Numbered from the stretch's first letter, positions 35,977 to 45,062 are shown. The stretch: 46,380 bases of DNA from Oscillatoria salina IIICB1 (GCF_020144665.1 NZ_JAAHBQ010000048.1:1-46380); one strand, 5' to 3'. Notes: a model not told the origin generated them from the sequence alone. Numbers and translations: made by a program.

Positions 35977-37938
35977 ATGCTGCCAATAGAAGGAAGACAA
36001 AGAGTACAAATTGAAAAAATTTACCCAGCGATCGACTGCGGACGTTTCCCAATTAAGCGCATCATTGGCGAAGAAGTCCAAGTAGAAGCTACAGTTTTTA
36101 CAGACAGTCACGATCTAATTACCAGCGAGATTGTTTATCGCCGAGAATCCGAAACCGAATGGCATCATGCGCCAATGTATTCTTTAATTAACGATCGCTG
36201 GCAAGGTGTATTTACAGTTGAGAATATTGGTAACTACTATTACTCGGTTCGCGCTTGGGTAGACCATTTCAAAACTTGGCGTCGAGATCTGCAAAAAAGG
36301 GTCGAAGCAGGTCAAAATGTGGCTGTAGACTTGCTCATCGGTGCGGAATTGGTCGAGAAAGGAGCTAATCGTGCTTCAGGAGAAGACCACGACAAGCTAC
36401 ACACTTGGGCGGCTGTATTGAAAGAAACTTCCGAAGACCAAAAAATTCTCGTCGAAAAAGCACTTTCTGAGGAATTGTTTTTCCTAATTAGTAAATACCC
36501 CGATCGCTCCCTGGCGACAACTTACGAACAAGAGTTGAAAATTATCGTCGATCGCGAAAAAGCTCGTTTTAGTACCTGGTACGAAATGTTCCCTCGTTCT
36601 TGCGGTACTCCCTTACGCAAACACGGAACGTTTAAAGATGGGTGGGAATTTCTCCCCTATATTGCCGGGATGGGTTTTGATGTCTTATATTTACCACCAA
36701 TTCATCCAATTGGACATCAGTTTCGCAAAGGCAAAAATAATCAACTTGTCGCCGAACCCGATGACGTAGGCGTTTGTTGGGGTATTGGTTCCCACGAAGG
36801 CGGACATAAATCCGTTCACCCCTTGCTAGGAACCCTGGAAGACTTCCGCGAATTTGTTGCCAAAGCAAAAGAACATAACCTAGAAATAGCTTTAGACATT
36901 GCTTTTCAGTGTAGTCCCGATCATCCCTACGTCAAAGACCATCCCCAATGGTTTAAACATCGACCCGACGGGACAATTCAGTACGCCGAAAACCCACCAA
37001 AAAAGTACCAAGATATCTATCCCATCGACTTTGAAACCCCCGATTGGCAGAATCTCTGGCAAGAACTCAAAAGCGTGATGGTATTCTGGATCGAGCAAGG
37101 AGTGCATATTTTCCGCGTCGATAATCCCCATACAAAGGCGTTTCCTTTTTGGGAATGGGCGATCGCTTCAATTAAACACGATTATCCCGATATTATTTTT
37201 CTTTCGGAATCTTTCACTCGTCCCAATGTCATGTATCGCCTTGCTAAACTCGGCTTTACCCAATCCTACACCTACTTTACTTGGCGCAATAACAAGTGGG
37301 ACTTAACTGAATACATGACCGAATTGACTCGCAGTGAAGTTAAAGAGTTCTTCCATCCTAACTTTTGGCCCAATACACCCGATATTCTCCACGAATATCT
37401 CCAACACGGAGGAAGACCCGCCTTTATGATTCGGTTAGCATTAGCAGCAACACTAACTGCTAATTACGGAATCTATGGACCAGCTTTTGAAGTCTGTGAA
37501 AATCGCGCGGTACGACCCGGAAGCGAAGAATACCTCGATTCAGAGAAATATCAACTTCGCGAATGGGATTTGGATAGCCCTTATTCGATCCAAGATTGGA
37601 TTACAAGGGCAAATCGCGCCCGTCGGGAACATCCAGCTTTACAAAGCGACTATAGTTTGCGCTTTCATTACATCAACAACGATCGCACGATCTGCTACAC
37701 CAAGCAGACTCCCGATAATAGTGATGTAATGTTGATGGTGGTCAACCTCGACCCTCATTGGACGCAATCAGGTTGGTTAGATTTACCCTTAGAGACATTG
37801 GGAATCGATCCCTATCGACCTTATCAACTGCATGACTTGTTTACTGATGCTCAGTACACTTGGTCTGGCGGACACAATTATGTAGAATTAAATCCCTACG
37901 ATGCTCCTGCCCATTTGTTCTGGATTAAACAGCAGTAG
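35977..37938 (+). CDS. glgE: Alpha-1,4-glucan:maltose-1-phosphate maltosyltransferase
   Basis: A 653-residue GH13_3 enzyme that extends alpha-1,4 glucan by two glucose units from maltose 1-phosphate. The barrel has YQDIYPIDFETPDWQ, IFRVDNPHTKAFPFWEW (nucleophile Asp382), IIFLSESFTRPNVMY (acid/base Glu411) and WPNTPDILHEYLQHGGR (Asp469). The 29-residue Asp-Glu distance matches Streptomyces GlgE (394 and 423). The N-terminal domain (MLPIEGRQRVQIEKIYPAID) and KPL helix region are typical. AGGAAAA precedes the start. With the treS-maltokinase fusion and glgB it completes the GlgE route. Confidence 0.94.
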   Translation: MLPIEGRQRVQIEKIYPAIDCGRFPIKRIIGEEVQVEATVFTDSHDLITSEIVYRRESETEWHHAPMYSLINDRWQGVFTVENIGNYYYSVRAWVDHFKTWRRDLQKRVEAGQNVAVDLLIGAELVEKGANRASGEDHDKLHTWAAVLKETSEDQKILVEKALSEELFFLISKYPDRSLATTYEQELKIIVDREKARFSTWYEMFPRSCGTPLRKHGTFKDGWEFLPYIAGMGFDVLYLPPIHPIGHQFRKGKNNQLVAEPDDVGVCWGIGSHEGGHKSVHPLLGTLEDFREFVAKAKEHNLEIALDIAFQCSPDHPYVKDHPQWFKHRPDGTIQYAENPPKKYQDIYPIDFETPDWQNLWQELKSVMVFWIEQGVHIFRVDNPHTKAFPFWEWAIASIKHDYPDIIFLSESFTRPNVMYRLAKLGFTQSYTYFTWRNNKWDLTEYMTELTRSEVKEFFHPNFWPNTPDILHEYLQHGGRPAFMIRLALAATLTANYGIYGPAFEVCENRAVRPGSEEYLDSEKYQLREWDLDSPYSIQDWITRANRARREHPALQSDYSLRFHYINNDRTICYTKQTPDNSDVMLMVVNLDPHWTQSGWLDLPLETLGIDPYRPYQLHDLFTDAQYTWSGGHNYVELNPYDAPAHLFWIKQQ

Positions 37939-38411
37939 TTGATTCTTTGAAAATAGAAAATAGATTGCTCGACAAATTACAGCAAATTTGAGCATTTTGC
38001 TCTTGCTTGTTAGGAAAAAAGGAAAAACTAAGGAGCGACAATTATCAGAAATAGCCAAAATAAAGCTACATTCTTTTCGCGGAAGTTTTTGGTTGAAAAT
38101 CAAGATTTAGTGATTTTCGATTAGCATTAGTGGCAAAATTTTTGTGTTTTAGTTAGCTGGTTATAGTTATCTAAAAACGAAGCAAAAAGTAATTAATGTA
38201 GCTAAAAATGGCTGAGTATTTCTTAGTTTTTCTGGATTTGTTGCTTTGATTTAGCCTGGAGAAATGAGTAAATTATTAATCGGAAAATTAATAATTTACA
38301 GTCGAAATAAATCGAAAGCAACAAAAATCTCGAACGAAAACTGCAAGTTTATTTGGTAGTTTCGAGCATAATTTTCAAACTTGTAGAAAAGAAGAAAAAT
38401 AACCACAAATC
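37939..38411. promoter_or_regulatory. Gap with 13-bp inverted repeat before treS-mak
   Basis: This 473-base AT-rich gap holds a perfect inverted repeat, GTAAATTATTAAT (38268-38280) with ATTAATAATTTAC (38287-38299), and a six-base loop CGGAAA, about 110 bases upstream of the treS-mak start. No T run follows, so an operator or mRNA leader hairpin is more likely than a terminator. No other feature seen. Confidence 0.5.
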
Positions 38412-41400
38412 ATGTCGAATTCTTACCCACTTTTGAAAGACGATCCCTTATGGTTTAAAGATGCCATTATCTACGAAGCACCAGTTCGTGCTTTTTATGA
38501 TAGTAATGGCGATGGTATTGGTGATTTTCGGGGGTTAACAGAAAAACTCGATTACTTAAAAGAATTAGGCGTAACGGCTGTTTGGGTGCTACCTTTTTTC
38601 CCTTCACCTTTGCGGGATGACGGCTATGATATCGCTGATTACAAAAGTGTTAACCCAATTTTTGGTAGTTTGTCAGACTTTCAAGAGTTATTAGATGCCG
38701 CCCACGATCGCGGTATTCGCGTAATTATTGAGTTAATTGTTAATCACACTTCCGATCAACATCCTTGGTTTCAACGCGCCCGGAGAGCGCCGAAAGGTAG
38801 CAAAGAACGGGATTTTTATGTTTGGAGTGATAGCCCGGATAAATATTCCGAAGTACGGATTATTTTCAAGGATTTTGAAACTTCTAACTGGACTTGGGAC
38901 CCGGTAGCTAAGGCTTATTATTGGCATCGCTTTTATTCTCACCAACCCGATTTAAATTATGATAATCCGGCGGTGCAGCAGGCGGTTTTTGATGTCGTTG
39001 ATTTTTGGTTGGGTAAAGGTGTAGACGGACTGCGTTTGGATGCTGTTCCTTATTTATACGAACGCGAAGGCACGATTTGCGAAAATTTGCCGGAAACTCA
39101 TGCTTTTTTGAAAAAGCTCCGCAAGCACATGGATGAGAAACATCCTAATCGAATGCTGTTAGCCGAAGCAAATCAGTGGCCCGAAGATGCGGCTGCTTAT
39201 TTTGGTGCTGGGGATGAGTGTCACATGAACTTTCATTTTCCCTTAATGCCGCGCTTATTTATGTCTTTGCGAATGGAAGATAGTTTTCCGATCGCTGATA
39301 TCCTCAATCAAACTCCCTCGATTCCAAATAATTGTCAATGGGCGCTGTTTTTGCGCAACCACGATGAGCTAACTTTAGAAATGGTTAGCGACGAAGACCG
39401 AGATTATATGTATCGGGTTTATGCCCAAGATCCTCAAGCAAGAATTAATTTGGGTATTCGGCGGCGTTTGTCAACATTGTTAGGTAACGATCGCCGTCAG
39501 ATCGAATTGATGACGAGTTTATTATTGTCTCTCCCAGGTACGCCAGTGTTGTACTACGGTGATGAAATTGGCATGGGAGATAATATTTATTTAGGCGATC
39601 GCAATGGCGTGCGTACCCCGATGCAGTGGAGTGGCGATCGCAATGCTGGTTTTAGTCGCGCTAATCCGCAAAAACTTTATGCACCAGTGATTGTCGATCC
39701 CGAACATCATTATGAAGCGCTCAATGTCGAAACTCAACAAGCAAATACTAACTCGCTTTGGTGGTGGACAAAACGCTTGATTGCTACCAGACAGCGCTTT
39801 CAAGCTTTTGGACGCGGAACTTTTGAACTCCTTCACCCAGAAAATCGTAAGGTTTTGGCATTTACTCGGACTTACGCAGGCGAACATATTTTAGTCGTCG
39901 CCAATTTATCTCGCTTCGTCCAAACCGTCGAGTTAGATTTATCTGCGTTTGAAGGGATGGTACCCGTAGAAATTTTCGGGCGATCGCAATTCCCGGAAAT
40001 TGAAGAATCTCCCTACTTTATTAGTCTCGCACCCTACGCGATTTATTGGTTTACGCTGCAAATGCAGCACAGTCTTGTGGAATTCACCAAACCTCGCAAA
40101 GAACAACCAACCTTGGTTGTCAGTGGCAAATGGCAGAATGTTTTTACCGTCCCTCAACTGAAAACCACATTAGAATCTACCCTGTCCAATTATCTCTATA
40201 GCTGTCGTTGGTTTGGTGCGAAAGGGCGCATCGTACAATCGTCAAGTATCGTCGAAGTTATTCCCATTTCCAGCAAAGAATCGGAAACAATGTTAATTAT
40301 GCTGCGTTTGGAATACACCGAAGGATCTCCCCAAACCTACATTTTGCCTTTAGCTTATGGTGAAACTAACGAACTAGGCAGTGACAAAGATAGCATTCAC
40401 ACAGACCAAGTAATTGCTTATCTTCAGTTCCAAGATAAAGAAGAAGTCGGGTTGATCTACGACGCAATCAAAGACAAAGACTTCTTGAATTTTGGACTCG
40501 ATGCGATCGCCCACAAACGACGCTATAAAGGTTCTAGTGGCACCCTACTCGCCACCCCAACGGAGATTCTGCCAAACTCGATCAAAGAAGCAGATCATCT
40601 CGAACCTCACTTACTCGGAGCAGAACAAAGTAACACTTCCTTAGTTTATGGCGATCGCTTAATCCTCAAATTTTTCCGCAAGCTCGAAGAAGGAATCAAC
40701 CCAGATTTGGAAATCGGGCGCTTCCTGACGGAGAAAAAAGTTCTGGAAAACATCGCTCCCGTTGCTGGTTCTCTCGAATATCGCCCGAAAAATGCCGCTC
40801 CCATTACTACCGGGATTTTACTCAAATTTATTCCCGATACCAGAGACGCTTGGGCTTACACTCTCGATAACTTACGCTCCTATTTCGAGCAAATTATGGT
40901 CAGACGAGAGGAACTGAGCGAAGTAACTTTTCCTTCGATATCTGTAGTGCAATCGATTGAAGAACCAATACCCGACTTTGCCGCCCTAACGATTGGTTCC
41001 TATGTCAACTCCGCCGAGTTATTAGGTCAGCGAACCGCCGAATTGCACCTAGCTTTAGCCTCAGACCCAGAAAATCCTGATTTTGCTCCCGAACCTTTCA
41101 CCTCTTTCTATCAGCGTTCTGTATATCAATACACGCGCAACCTAGCAGGTCAAGTCTTACTCAGTTTGAAAAAGCGGATCAAACAACTACCCGAAGATAC
41201 CCAACCCCTAGCGCAAGCCGTCCTCAACCGAGAAGACAGACTAATGGGACGCTTAGGCACGATTTTAAACCTGAAAATCACTGCCAATCGGATTCGCTGT
41301 CATGGAGACTACCACCTAGGACAGGTACTTTATACGGGTCGCGACTTTATTATCATCGACTTTGAAGGCGAACCCGCCCGTCCTCTCAGCGAACGACGCA

Positions 41401-41744
41401 TGAAGCGAAGCCCTCTGCGCGATGTTGCTGGAATGCTGCAATCTTTCCAATATGCCGCAGCCAAGGGATTGCGTAATGAAGTTGAAGGTGGAATGATTCG
41501 CCCTGAAGATTTGCCCAAAATGGAGCAATGGGCGCAATATTGGGCTAGTTGGGTCAGCGTCATTTTCTTCAATACATACGTCACCACCGCAGGTAAGGCA
41601 GATTTCTTACCTCAAGGCGAACAAGAACTGCAAGCACTACTCAATTGCTATCTCATGGAAAAGGCGATTTATGAGTTAGGTTATGAACTGAACAATCGTC
41701 CCGATTGGGTAGAAATTCCCCTGCAAAGATTGTTGCAAATTTAA
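38412..41744 (+). CDS. treS: Trehalose synthase fused to maltokinase
   Basis: A 1110-residue bifunctional protein. Residues 1-550 are TreS (GH13_16), which interconverts trehalose and maltose: YDSNGDGIGDFRGL, NHTSDQHPWF, GLRLDAVPYLYEREG (nucleophile Asp210), LLAEANQWPED (Glu252), FLRNHDEL (Asp318). Residues about 560-1110 are a maltokinase (Mak/Pep2) with the aminoglycoside-kinase-like site RCHGDYHLGQVLYTG and FIIIDFEGEPARPLSER near residues 962-988, which makes maltose 1-phosphate from maltose and ATP. Such fusions are known in bacteria. The product feeds GlgE, encoded just upstream. One point: the usual DLVxNHTS reads ELIVNHTS here. Confidence 0.95.
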   Translation: MSNSYPLLKDDPLWFKDAIIYEAPVRAFYDSNGDGIGDFRGLTEKLDYLKELGVTAVWVLPFFPSPLRDDGYDIADYKSVNPIFGSLSDFQELLDAAHDRGIRVIIELIVNHTSDQHPWFQRARRAPKGSKERDFYVWSDSPDKYSEVRIIFKDFETSNWTWDPVAKAYYWHRFYSHQPDLNYDNPAVQQAVFDVVDFWLGKGVDGLRLDAVPYLYEREGTICENLPETHAFLKKLRKHMDEKHPNRMLLAEANQWPEDAAAYFGAGDECHMNFHFPLMPRLFMSLRMEDSFPIADILNQTPSIPNNCQWALFLRNHDELTLEMVSDEDRDYMYRVYAQDPQARINLGIRRRLSTLLGNDRRQIELMTSLLLSLPGTPVLYYGDEIGMGDNIYLGDRNGVRTPMQWSGDRNAGFSRANPQKLYAPVIVDPEHHYEALNVETQQANTNSLWWWTKRLIATRQRFQAFGRGTFELLHPENRKVLAFTRTYAGEHILVVANLSRFVQTVELDLSAFEGMVPVEIFGRSQFPEIEESPYFISLAPYAIYWFTLQMQHSLVEFTKPRKEQPTLVVSGKWQNVFTVPQLKTTLESTLSNYLYSCRWFGAKGRIVQSSSIVEVIPISSKESETMLIMLRLEYTEGSPQTYILPLAYGETNELGSDKDSIHTDQVIAYLQFQDKEEVGLIYDAIKDKDFLNFGLDAIAHKRRYKGSSGTLLATPTEILPNSIKEADHLEPHLLGAEQSNTSLVYGDRLILKFFRKLEEGINPDLEIGRFLTEKKVLENIAPVAGSLEYRPKNAAPITTGILLKFIPDTRDAWAYTLDNLRSYFEQIMVRREELSEVTFPSISVVQSIEEPIPDFAALTIGSYVNSAELLGQRTAELHLALASDPENPDFAPEPFTSFYQRSVYQYTRNLAGQVLLSLKKRIKQLPEDTQPLAQAVLNREDRLMGRLGTILNLKITANRIRCHGDYHLGQVLYTGRDFIIIDFEGEPARPLSERRMKRSPLRDVAGMLQSFQYAAAKGLRNEVEGGMIRPEDLPKMEQWAQYWASWVSVIFFNTYVTTAGKADFLPQGEQELQALLNCYLMEKAIYELGYELNNRPDWVEIPLQRLLQI

Positions 41745-41757
41745 CCTATTAGCTAGG

Positions 41758-41773
41758 GTGGGCTACAGCCCAC
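41758..41773 (+). terminator. Hairpin after treS-mak
   Basis: GTGGGCT (41758-41764) pairs with AGCCCAC (41767-41773), a tight stem starting 14 bases after the stop, followed by TTTAGTTTTC. Reasonable terminator. The remaining gap to 42022 is AT-rich with nothing else. Confidence 0.65.
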
Positions 41774-42021
41774 TTTAGTTTTCTCTTAAATGAACTAATA
41801 GAAAATATATGAAATTGCTATCAAACTAAATAATAAAATTCTTCAGCCAAACCCGAAATATTGATTATTTTTAGTTATCAATTACCACTGCTGAGTCCAG
41901 ATTGTGATTGTAATTAAACAAATATCTAACTAAAGTCGCAAGCAATAATCTCAAAATTAACTTTATTCTCTAATTTAGTAACCAATCAATCAGCAAATTA
42001 CCAAAACAATCTTTAGTAACC

Positions 42022-42507
42022 ATGAGTGGCAATTTAATTAAAAAAACCGGACATCTACTACTAACTGGAATAGTTATTAGTGCAGGGTTTTGGCATACGC
42101 CAGGAAAAGCCCAAACCACCGCCAGCCCGAACCAACTTAATGCTTTCGTCGAAGCTTTACGGGTATCTGCACCTCCAAATCGCCCTAATGACGGAATGTA
42201 CAGCCAGTGGCAAGTCTTACCAGGGATTATTCCTAGTTGGACAAAACAATGTGTAGGACAACAAATGAGCGCTGCCCAATTTGAAGCTGATTCCGCAGCC
42301 GCCCGCCGCACCGTCTCCTGTATCATGGAGAGAGAATTAAATAAAAATCTCGCAGCTACAGGTAATAATGATACTGCCGCAGTTCGTCGTACCGCTTGTT
42401 GGTGGATGACTGGTACTGTTGACGGTTGTAGCAGTGGTGCAACTGCTACTTACGTCCAAAATGTTTTGAACGCTTACCAACAACAGTTATCTCGCAATCA
42501 AAGTTAA
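42022..42507 (+). CDS. Small secreted protein, unknown
   Basis: A 161-residue protein with a signal peptide: positive start (SGNLIKKTGH), hydrophobic core LLLTGIVISAGFW, cleavage likely at GKAQ. The mature part has four cysteines that could form two disulfides (TKQCVGQQ, VSCIMER, TACWWM, DGCSSG) and a Tyr/Gln-rich end. I recognise no family; similar short exported proteins are found in cyanobacteria. It stands alone. Confidence 0.7.
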   Translation: MSGNLIKKTGHLLLTGIVISAGFWHTPGKAQTTASPNQLNAFVEALRVSAPPNRPNDGMYSQWQVLPGIIPSWTKQCVGQQMSAAQFEADSAAARRTVSCIMERELNKNLAATGNNDTAAVRRTACWWMTGTVDGCSSGATATYVQNVLNAYQQQLSRNQS

Positions 42508-42534
42508 AAAAGCTCATCGCAACTCTGAAAAATG

Positions 42535-42561
42535 TAGAGGCGTAGCAATGCTACGTCTCTA
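42535..42561. repeat. Palindromic element, 12-bp stem
   Basis: TAGAGGCGTAGC (42535-42546) pairs with GCTACGTCTCTA (42550-42561), one G-U wobble, three-base loop. This looks like a dispersed cyanobacterial palindrome (GTAGC/GCTAC core). It could serve as the terminator of the secreted-protein gene, but lacks a T run. Confidence 0.55.
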
Positions 42562-42630
42562 GAGAAAAATTAGGGCAAAAAAATATTTTGTCTAATATAA
42601 CTTGAGTGACGAGAGGCGTAATTTTTTCTA

Positions 42631-42677
42631 GCTCTTTAATCGGCTTGAATTTGTGCCAAAATTTGCTCAAACTCTTG
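42631..42677 (-). pseudogene. Detached 3' end of an Rpn-like gene
   Basis: From 42632 to 42677 the sequence equals 44734-44779, the stop-codon side of the Rpn-like repeat copy, encoding on the minus strand QEFEQILAQIQAD and the stop. After this match the sequence departs. It is a fragment about 2 kb away from the main array, separated by the acyltransferase-like and EF-hand genes. Confidence 0.8.
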
Positions 42678-42785
42678 GATATTACGGGGTAAAAAGTGAC
42701 TCAAGCCCAAGACTGGTAGAGAGTTCGTACATTAATAACATTGATATTTTCACTCACTCTTATTTTTTAAACACTGGTCATAATC

Positions 42786-43526
42786 TCATCTTCTACTGCT
42801 AGTTATCATTTGATATTGTTTAGCATAGTGATTAATCGTTTGTTCGTGCCACTCCATGATTTTCCATTCAACAGGCTTATGGTTTAAGGCATAGAGAAAA
42901 GAAGGGAATACTATCAGCTCCGCAAATGTAGTTGAGTAAACGAATTTTGCCTCATGATAAATCCTCTGAACAACTTTATTTTTTCGTTCGACCAAACAAA
43001 AAGCCTTCTTAGCGCCCAAGTCGTGAATATACTTACCAAGAGATACTAATAATAATGGCATGGCTCGTCTGTAATGTCGGAGAATGAGGCTATATGTATT
43101 AATATCGACTGCCGAAATATTCTCCTGAAAAGTGTAAGATTCTCCATTCTGTCTTTGCCCCATTTCAAAAGGAAATCTGCTCGATTTGTTTCTATCGTTA
43201 ATTCGTGATGTAATTACGATTTCTTTGTCTTTCACAACAAAAAAATAAGTTCCTGCTAAATGATACTCATCATCTATCTGGTTGCTGAATCCCTCATATC
43301 CTGCCTTATTTAAATGAGTTTTATGCAGCTCTCTAACTTCTTCAGTCCAGCTTTTTGTTTCGTCATTAACGGGCATAACATACAAGCAGTATCCATCCTT
43401 TTCTATATCCAAATATGGAGCTAAAAGCTCTCGCTTGGAGTACCATTTATGACTATATTCTGATGTAAATATCTCCATAGCGATCGAGTTTATTGTGAAA
43501 AATAAATAACGTGGCAATTTTTGCAC
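42786..43526 (-). CDS. GNAT-fold acyltransferase-like protein (possibly FeeM-type)
   Basis: A 246-residue protein without clear close relatives that I recall. Its layout fits the GNAT/N-acyl amino acid synthase group: a central TYFFVVKDKEIVITSRINDR resembling the acceptor strand, FPFEMGQ, then INTYSLILRHYRRAMPLLL, followed by AKKAFCLVERKNKVVQRIYH, similar to the helix-strand end of autoinducer synthase-like folds. The frame begins at 43526; a second ATG at 43478 (MEIFTSEYSHKWYS) is as likely. No signal peptide. Position next to mobile-looking DNA suggests an accessory gene. Family assignment is tentative. Confidence 0.5.
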   Translation of the reverse strand: MQKLPRYLFFTINSIAMEIFTSEYSHKWYSKRELLAPYLDIEKDGYCLYVMPVNDETKSWTEEVRELHKTHLNKAGYEGFSNQIDDEYHLAGTYFFVVKDKEIVITSRINDRNKSSRFPFEMGQRQNGESYTFQENISAVDINTYSLILRHYRRAMPLLLVSLGKYIHDLGAKKAFCLVERKNKVVQRIYHEAKFVYSTTFAELIVFPSFLYALNHKPVEWKIMEWHEQTINHYAKQYQMITSSRR

Positions 43527-43557
43527 AATGAATCTTTGGATTTAAGGGAGCCTTTAG

Positions 43558-43721
43558 CAATACTCCGGACAGTTTTTTGACGCCAAAACGATCGCCGGAC
43601 AAAAGTTGCAGTCGAGAGAAACACTTTTTTTCTTAGTCCGTCTCAAAGCTAACAATCTCAGCTCGATCTAGCAAAGGTTTATGCTGTAAGCTTTTAAGCT
43701 ATGTTACCATCCGGAGTATTG
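43558..43721. mobile_element. Candidate MITE-like element with 12-bp terminal inverted repeats
   Basis: CAATACTCCGGA (43558-43569) and its exact complement TCCGGAGTATTG (43710-43721) bound a 164-base non-coding segment. TTTAG occurs directly before the left end (43553-43557) and again 1 base after the right end (43723-43727), which could be a target duplication. The interior has another inverted pair, AGCTT/AAGCT. No open frame of note inside. Mobility is inferred from structure only. Confidence 0.5.
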
Positions 43722-43757
43722 TTTTAGGTATCTAAAGCGCTCTGAAAGTTAGGCGGC

Positions 43758-44300
43758 TTAAAAAGAACCAAAAAGATAATTTCCAGGAGAATCTGGGTCA
43801 TCACTTTTGTGAAATTGTTCGAGCAATTGCTTAAATACATCCTTAGACAGGGTGTTATCCCCTTTAAGATTTAGTTTAGAGCAGGCAATCTCTAATCCTT
43901 CATCACTAACTCCCCATGCTTTCATCAATCCAGTATACTCTTCGCTGTTAATGACACCATCTCCATTTCGATCGAATAGAGCAAAAATAGCATCTGCTTC
44001 CTTTTTCACAGTCTCATACATATTTTCGCTGTTAATGCAAGTATAACCATGTTCGAGCCACTCATCTAAGGTAATTTGACCGTCTTGATTCTTGTCTACA
44101 TTTTGTTGTAGATTATTCCAGTCGGCCATAACTTGAGCGTACATCTCATCATAACCCGTTGAACCTGGACTAAGATTATGTAGCTTGGCAACTGCTTGGA
44201 CTTTGAGTTCGTAATCTTCTTTATTAACAACACCATTTTTATTGGTGTCATAAATATTAAACAAATGAGTCCATTTCTTAGTTTGAAGTTCAGTAAGCAT
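43758..44300 (-). CDS. EF-hand calcium-binding protein (calerythrin-like)
   Basis: A 180-residue protein with three clear EF-hand loops: DTNKNGVVNKED, DKNQDGQITLDE and DRNGDGVINSEE, and a fourth degenerate loop (NLKGDNTLSKDVF) lacking several ligands. This four-hand layout is that of calerythrin and sarcoplasmic calcium-binding proteins. I chose the ATG at 44300 (MLTELQTKKW); GGAGG lies upstream, though at 13 bases. The frame is open to 44375. No enzymatic domain. Calcium buffering or sensing is the likely role. A 10-bp inverted repeat lies upstream. Confidence 0.88.
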   Translation of the reverse strand: MLTELQTKKWTHLFNIYDTNKNGVVNKEDYELKVQAVAKLHNLSPGSTGYDEMYAQVMADWNNLQQNVDKNQDGQITLDEWLEHGYTCINSENMYETVKKEADAIFALFDRNGDGVINSEEYTGLMKAWGVSDEGLEIACSKLNLKGDNTLSKDVFKQLLEQFHKSDDPDSPGNYLFGSF

Positions 44301-44422
44301 AATGACTAATTTGCCTCCATGAAATATGTTAAGAAAGTAACTATCAACTGTGCACACTCTCAGAAGTGCTGTCACCTTAATAGATAACTTGCGTTCTTAA
44401 GTGCTTACCCGATACTCTCGCT

Positions 44423-44454
44423 AACTCGATCGGAATTTAGGATTCGATCGAGTT
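44423..44454. promoter_or_regulatory. 10-bp inverted repeat upstream of the EF-hand gene
   Basis: AACTCGATCG (44423-44432) and CGATCGAGTT (44445-44454) are perfect complements around a 12-base spacer, 120-150 bases before the EF-hand start. Operator or leader hairpin are both possible. The rest of the 44301-44673 gap is AT-rich with no gene seen. Confidence 0.4.
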
Positions 44455-44673
44455 TAGAATAAATTGAACATGACTTTTGCAGCGATGTCAATGTTTTATT
44501 AATTTTTCTTCAATTGAGGCAAATATCTCATTAGTAATAGTTCTCGGATACCTGTTATGGGTTTAATTTCTAATTTTTAACTTCTGGATCTTAGAGAATT
44601 TTTGTCTGTGTAGTTAATTTTTATTTATTTTTTCATTTCTTAACTCTATTTTAACCGTTCTTTAAAAAAGGAT

Positions 44674-44722
44674 AAAATTACGTTCCAATTCTTCTGGTAT
44701 AACCATCATCCATTCAATCGGA
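44674..44722 (-). pseudogene. Partial fourth copy of the Rpn-like repeat
   Basis: 44674-44722 matches the segment encoding IEWMMVLPEELERNF in the other copies (for example 45000-45047), but the sequence to its left is unrelated. It marks the far end of the tandem array, where a copy is truncated. Confidence 0.75.
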
Positions 44723-44737
44723 AAAAGTTTTAACTCT

Positions 44738-44962
44738 TTAATCGGCTTGAATTTGTGCCAAAATTTGCTCAAACTCTTGAAGAGACTCAACAGTAACCGC
44801 TTGTCTATGTAACTGTTTTAACTGTGGTAAATTTTCAATTGTGTTGAGAATGGCGATCGCGTTTTCTGGTACAACCTCAAATCGTATCTGTAAAACTTCT
44901 ATGACTGACTCGCGAGCATTTTGTACCATTCCATCTCGCTCAAATCCGGTAATATATGGCAT
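44738..44962 (-). CDS. Tandem copy 3: stand-alone 74-aa C-terminal Rpn-like protein
   Basis: Starts at the internal ATG (44962) behind GGGAGG, 8 bases before the ATG, and encodes 74 residues, MPYITGFERDGMVQNARESV to a C-terminal EQILAQIQAD. Compared with the main-gene copy it has 12 substitutions and no disruption. Upstream, the frame of the longer repeat continues in the same register to 45050 (KRYREENRMPY), and a start at 45115 is open but runs through the neighbouring copy in a wrong frame first. So a longer product is less likely than the 74-residue one. Related to the C-terminal part of the nuclease at 45392. Confidence 0.6.
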   Translation of the reverse strand: MPYITGFERDGMVQNARESVIEVLQIRFEVVPENAIAILNTIENLPQLKQLHRQAVTVESLQEFEQILAQIQAD

Positions 44963-45062
44963 TCGATTTTCCTCCCGGTAACGCTTGAGTTCAGTTCTAA
45001 AATTACGTTCTAATTCTTCTGGTAAAACCATCATCCATTCAATCGGAAAAAGTTTTAACTCT

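Noticed and set aside
38412-41744. Alpha-amylase
   Set aside because: The N-terminal half matches trehalose synthase motifs and the C-terminal half has a maltokinase site, which amylases lack.
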